Of a stretch of 33,669 nt of DNA, positions 31,737-33,669 are shown piece by piece. The stretch is from contig NZ_AEJB01000093.1 of the NCBI RefSeq assembly GCF_000331005.1, positions 1 to 33,669 of the forward strand. The letters are read 5' to 3'. The stretch is from Streptomyces turgidiscabies Car8 (lineage in GTDB: Bacteria; Actinomycetota; Actinomycetes; Streptomycetales; Streptomycetaceae). The translations under genes and the position numbers were made by a program. Position 1 is the stretch's first letter; each line of letters starts with the position of its first letter. The notes under the pieces are model-generated. The model did not search any database and was not told where the DNA came from. It saw only the letters and a list, made by a program, of their open reading frames with translations.

Positions 31737-33616
31737 GAGGTCAGCCCCTTCACCACAGCCGCCCGCGCGGCCTCGATGTCGGTGACGTCCTTCGTACGGC
31801 CGTCCAGGTCCCGAGTGGCCGTGGTGAGGGCCTCGGTGAGAGCGGCGCTGTCACCGCCGTCCTTCTCGCGGAGCTGTGCGATCAGCTCGAAGTCCTCGAC
31901 GCCTTCCTTGAGTTGCTCCCAGCGGATGCTGGACATCGGCCCGTTCTTCCCGGGATAGACGAGGTACTCGTCGCCCTGGGTGAAGATGTGCACGGGCTGT
32001 CTGAAGGGGTCGCTGGTCCAGCTGTTGTACGACCAGCGCAGGAACCCGTCGAGGTTCCGCCGCGCGGAGATCCACGGCAGCATCCGCGACTCGACGGCGG
32101 GGGAGTAGGACAGCGTGTTGGGGTGGGCGGGCGCGCCGTACACGTAGAACGTGGTGGTCTTGCCGGCCGCACGCCGCTCGGCCGCCTTCTCCTTCGTCAT
32201 GGCGTCGATGCCGCCCCAGTCCACCGACAGGTTCGACGCGACGCCCTCCGTGGTGATCGATCCGGCGACCGAGATGCGGTCGTCGAAGACCGGCGCCACC
32301 TCGTGCACGAAGTCCTTGACCACCGTCATCGTGCTGATCGGCCGCTCGTCGAAGGACAGCCAGGTGTCCTGCAGCCAGCCCTTCTTCCTCAAGTGGGCCT
32401 CGAAGGCGGGCAGATAGGCGCCCCAGGCCTGCCGCCAGCGGTTCCCGCCCAGATCGACGTTCTCGTAGACGGTCTTCCCGGTGCGGCTGTCGGTGTAGGT
32501 GAGGTGTTCCTGGTCCTGGAAGGCCAGCATCGAGAAGGCGCCGATGTCGGGGCCGAGCCCGGCCTTCCTGGCGGTCTCGACGTACTTGTCCCAGCGTTCG
32601 AAGTCGAAGGCGAACCTGGTCCCGTTCCACTTCCAGGCGACCATGCTGGTGTACGGCGTCGCGGTCTGCGACTCACGGGTGCCGAGCGACCACTGGTGGT
32701 GCCAGGGGTTGTCGACGATCGTCGTGTTGATGACCTTCTGGCCGCGTGACGCCAGATCGCGGTTGTACGCGTCGATGAGCTTCCAGTGCTCCTTCGACCA
32801 CAGCTTCACCTTGTGCGCCTGCGCGATGGTCTCCGGCTGTGCCCAGACGTCGAGGAAGAACCTGTAGTCGGCGGGGGCGGACACGGTGGCGTCGGCGACA
32901 TCGATGGTGAGCGGGTACGTGGCCTGGGCGCGGCCGGCGACGTCGATGCGGACCGTGCCCATGTACGTGCCGGGCCGGGCGTTGTTCGGGATGCGGAAGG
33001 TGAACCAGAGCGGCTGTGCGGCGTACGCGGGCACGTCCACCGAGGAGCGTTCCTCCAGCGGGTCGCCGACGACGTCCGGATTGCGGTCGCCGGAGACCTC
33101 CTTGGCGGAGCTGACCTGGTCGATGGTGGCCGACCAGTCGACCTCGCTCTTGGAGCGCTGTACGGGCACGTACTTCACGAACCGCACCCGCGTACTGTCG
33201 CCGTCGAGCTTCGCGCCGCCCGGCCCGGTCAGGTCGCCGACCTTCGCCCTCACGTCGTCGAGGCTCTTGCCGGAGGCGATGGCGAGCTGGGTGGAGACCT
33301 GTTCGCCGCGTACGGCGTCCAGGGCGAGTTCCTTGGTGCCCTTGCCCTCGATGGCGGTCATCGGATAGCGCGGCACGCGGACCTCCGCCGAGCTCGCGAA
33401 GGATCCGGTGGGCACCCAGGTGATGGTGTCCCTGGTGCCCATGGCGTCGGCGACCTTCACGGTCAGCCAGGTGGTGGTGGGTTTCCGCTGATCGTCGTCG
33501 CCGGTGGCCGCGATGACGGTCGTGGTGGTCGCGACGAGCGCGCCGGCGAGGAAGGCGGCGGTGAGGGCGGATACGCGTGCGGGTATGCGAGCGGGTATGC
33601 GTGTGGGCCGTGGCAT
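31733..33616 (-). CDS. GH123-like glycoside hydrolase (DUF4091), secreted
   Basis: This 627-residue protein has a signal sequence (RVSALTAAFLAGALVATTTTVIAA). An N-terminal beta domain (about 50-245) and a barrel of the GH123/DUF4091 type (about 250-590) follow. GH123 enzymes are beta-N-acetylgalactosaminidases using substrate assistance and an Asp-Glu pair; the candidate pair is Asp423-Glu424 in WLSFDERPIS. Other family-like blocks are DVWAQPETIA, YVYGAPAHPNTL, GFLRWSYNSW and GDEYLVYPGKNGPMSSIRWEQLKEGVEDFELI. The ATG has GAAGGGG upstream and is the first visible gene of the operon. The family contains many untested members, so the sugar specificity is provisional. Confidence 0.85.
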   Translation of the reverse strand: MPRPTRIPARIPARVSALTAAFLAGALVATTTTVIAATGDDDQRKPTTTWLTVKVADAMGTRDTITWVPTGSFASSAEVRVPRYPMTAIEGKGTKELALDAVRGEQVSTQLAIASGKSLDDVRAKVGDLTGPGGAKLDGDSTRVRFVKYVPVQRSKSEVDWSATIDQVSSAKEVSGDRNPDVVGDPLEERSSVDVPAYAAQPLWFTFRIPNNARPGTYMGTVRIDVAGRAQATYPLTIDVADATVSAPADYRFFLDVWAQPETIAQAHKVKLWSKEHWKLIDAYNRDLASRGQKVINTTIVDNPWHHQWSLGTRESQTATPYTSMVAWKWNGTRFAFDFERWDKYVETARKAGLGPDIGAFSMLAFQDQEHLTYTDSRTGKTVYENVDLGGNRWRQAWGAYLPAFEAHLRKKGWLQDTWLSFDERPISTMTVVKDFVHEVAPVFDDRISVAGSITTEGVASNLSVDWGGIDAMTKEKAAERRAAGKTTTFYVYGAPAHPNTLSYSPAVESRMLPWISARRNLDGFLRWSYNSWTSDPFRQPVHIFTQGDEYLVYPGKNGPMSSIRWEQLKEGVEDFELIAQLREKDGGDSAALTEALTTATRDLDGRTKDVTDIEAARAAVVKGLTS

Positions 33617-33669
33617 GGTGGATCCCCTTCGGAAAAGGGTCGTCGGGCGCTGCCGAAGCTGGCGGTGGG
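33617..33669 (-). promoter_or_regulatory. Leader of the glycan operon (partial)
   Basis: These 53 bases precede the GH123-like start on the minus strand and hold its ribosome-binding site (GAAGGGG). CCCTT and AAGGG flank TTCC, so the site could fold into a small hairpin. The window ends before any promoter can be recognised. Confidence 0.4.

Noticed and set aside
1..33669. CRISPR arrays, tRNA or rRNA genes
   Set aside because: No regularly spaced repeats, cloverleaf-like sequences or rRNA signatures were found.

Overview
The window is very GC-rich, has long GTG- or ATG-started genes packed in stop/start-overlapping operons, Tat and Sec signal peptides, and Streptomyces-type gene content. It looks like chromosomal accessory DNA from a Streptomyces or a close relative. 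No rRNA, tRNA or CRISPR array was seen.

Region 1 (about 108-3112) is a partner-switching stress module. On the minus strand an RsbQ-type alpha/beta hydrolase, an RsbP-type PAS/PP2C phosphatase and a STAS antagonist are chained by 1-4 base overlaps. An RsbW-type ATPase/kinase is divergent from them. The layout matches the Bacillus RsbQ/RsbP energy-stress branch, but no sigma factor gene lies in view.

Region 2 (3561-6369) holds a secreted beta-rich protein, a decayed aminoglycoside-phosphotransferase-like pseudogene, a small hypothetical protein and a 2-phosphosulfolactate phosphatase (ComB) homologue.

Region 3 (6370-13186) is a secreted GH95 alpha-L-fucosidase gene cut in two by a 3418-bp element. 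The element encodes a 690-residue serine recombinase, a transposase-like HTH protein with no DDE domain, a DUF5372-like protein and a doubtful small ORF. The two gene halves rejoin in frame at an AA dinucleotide, and imperfect inverted repeats sit at equal distances from that dinucleotide. A set of related 12-bp operator-like sites lies upstream of the fucosidase.

Region 4 (13430-17782) has a TetR regulator divergent from an MBL-fold hydrolase, a DHA2-type MFS transporter and an FAH-family hydrolase. A 30-bp palindrome with 14-bp arms lies between them. An AraC-family fragment follows.

Region 5 (18104-33616) is one long minus-strand operon of eight genes, all or nearly all for extracellular glycan breakdown. 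In transcription order they are a GH123-like protein, a GH35 beta-galactosidase, two SGNH hydrolases, a GH29 alpha-L-fucosidase, two beta-sandwich accessory proteins without signal peptides, and a GH89 alpha-N-acetylglucosaminidase. Together with GH95, the predicted activities fit an animal-type or mucin-like O-glycan with fucose, alpha-GlcNAc, beta-Gal, beta-GalNAc and ester groups. The substrate itself is inferred.
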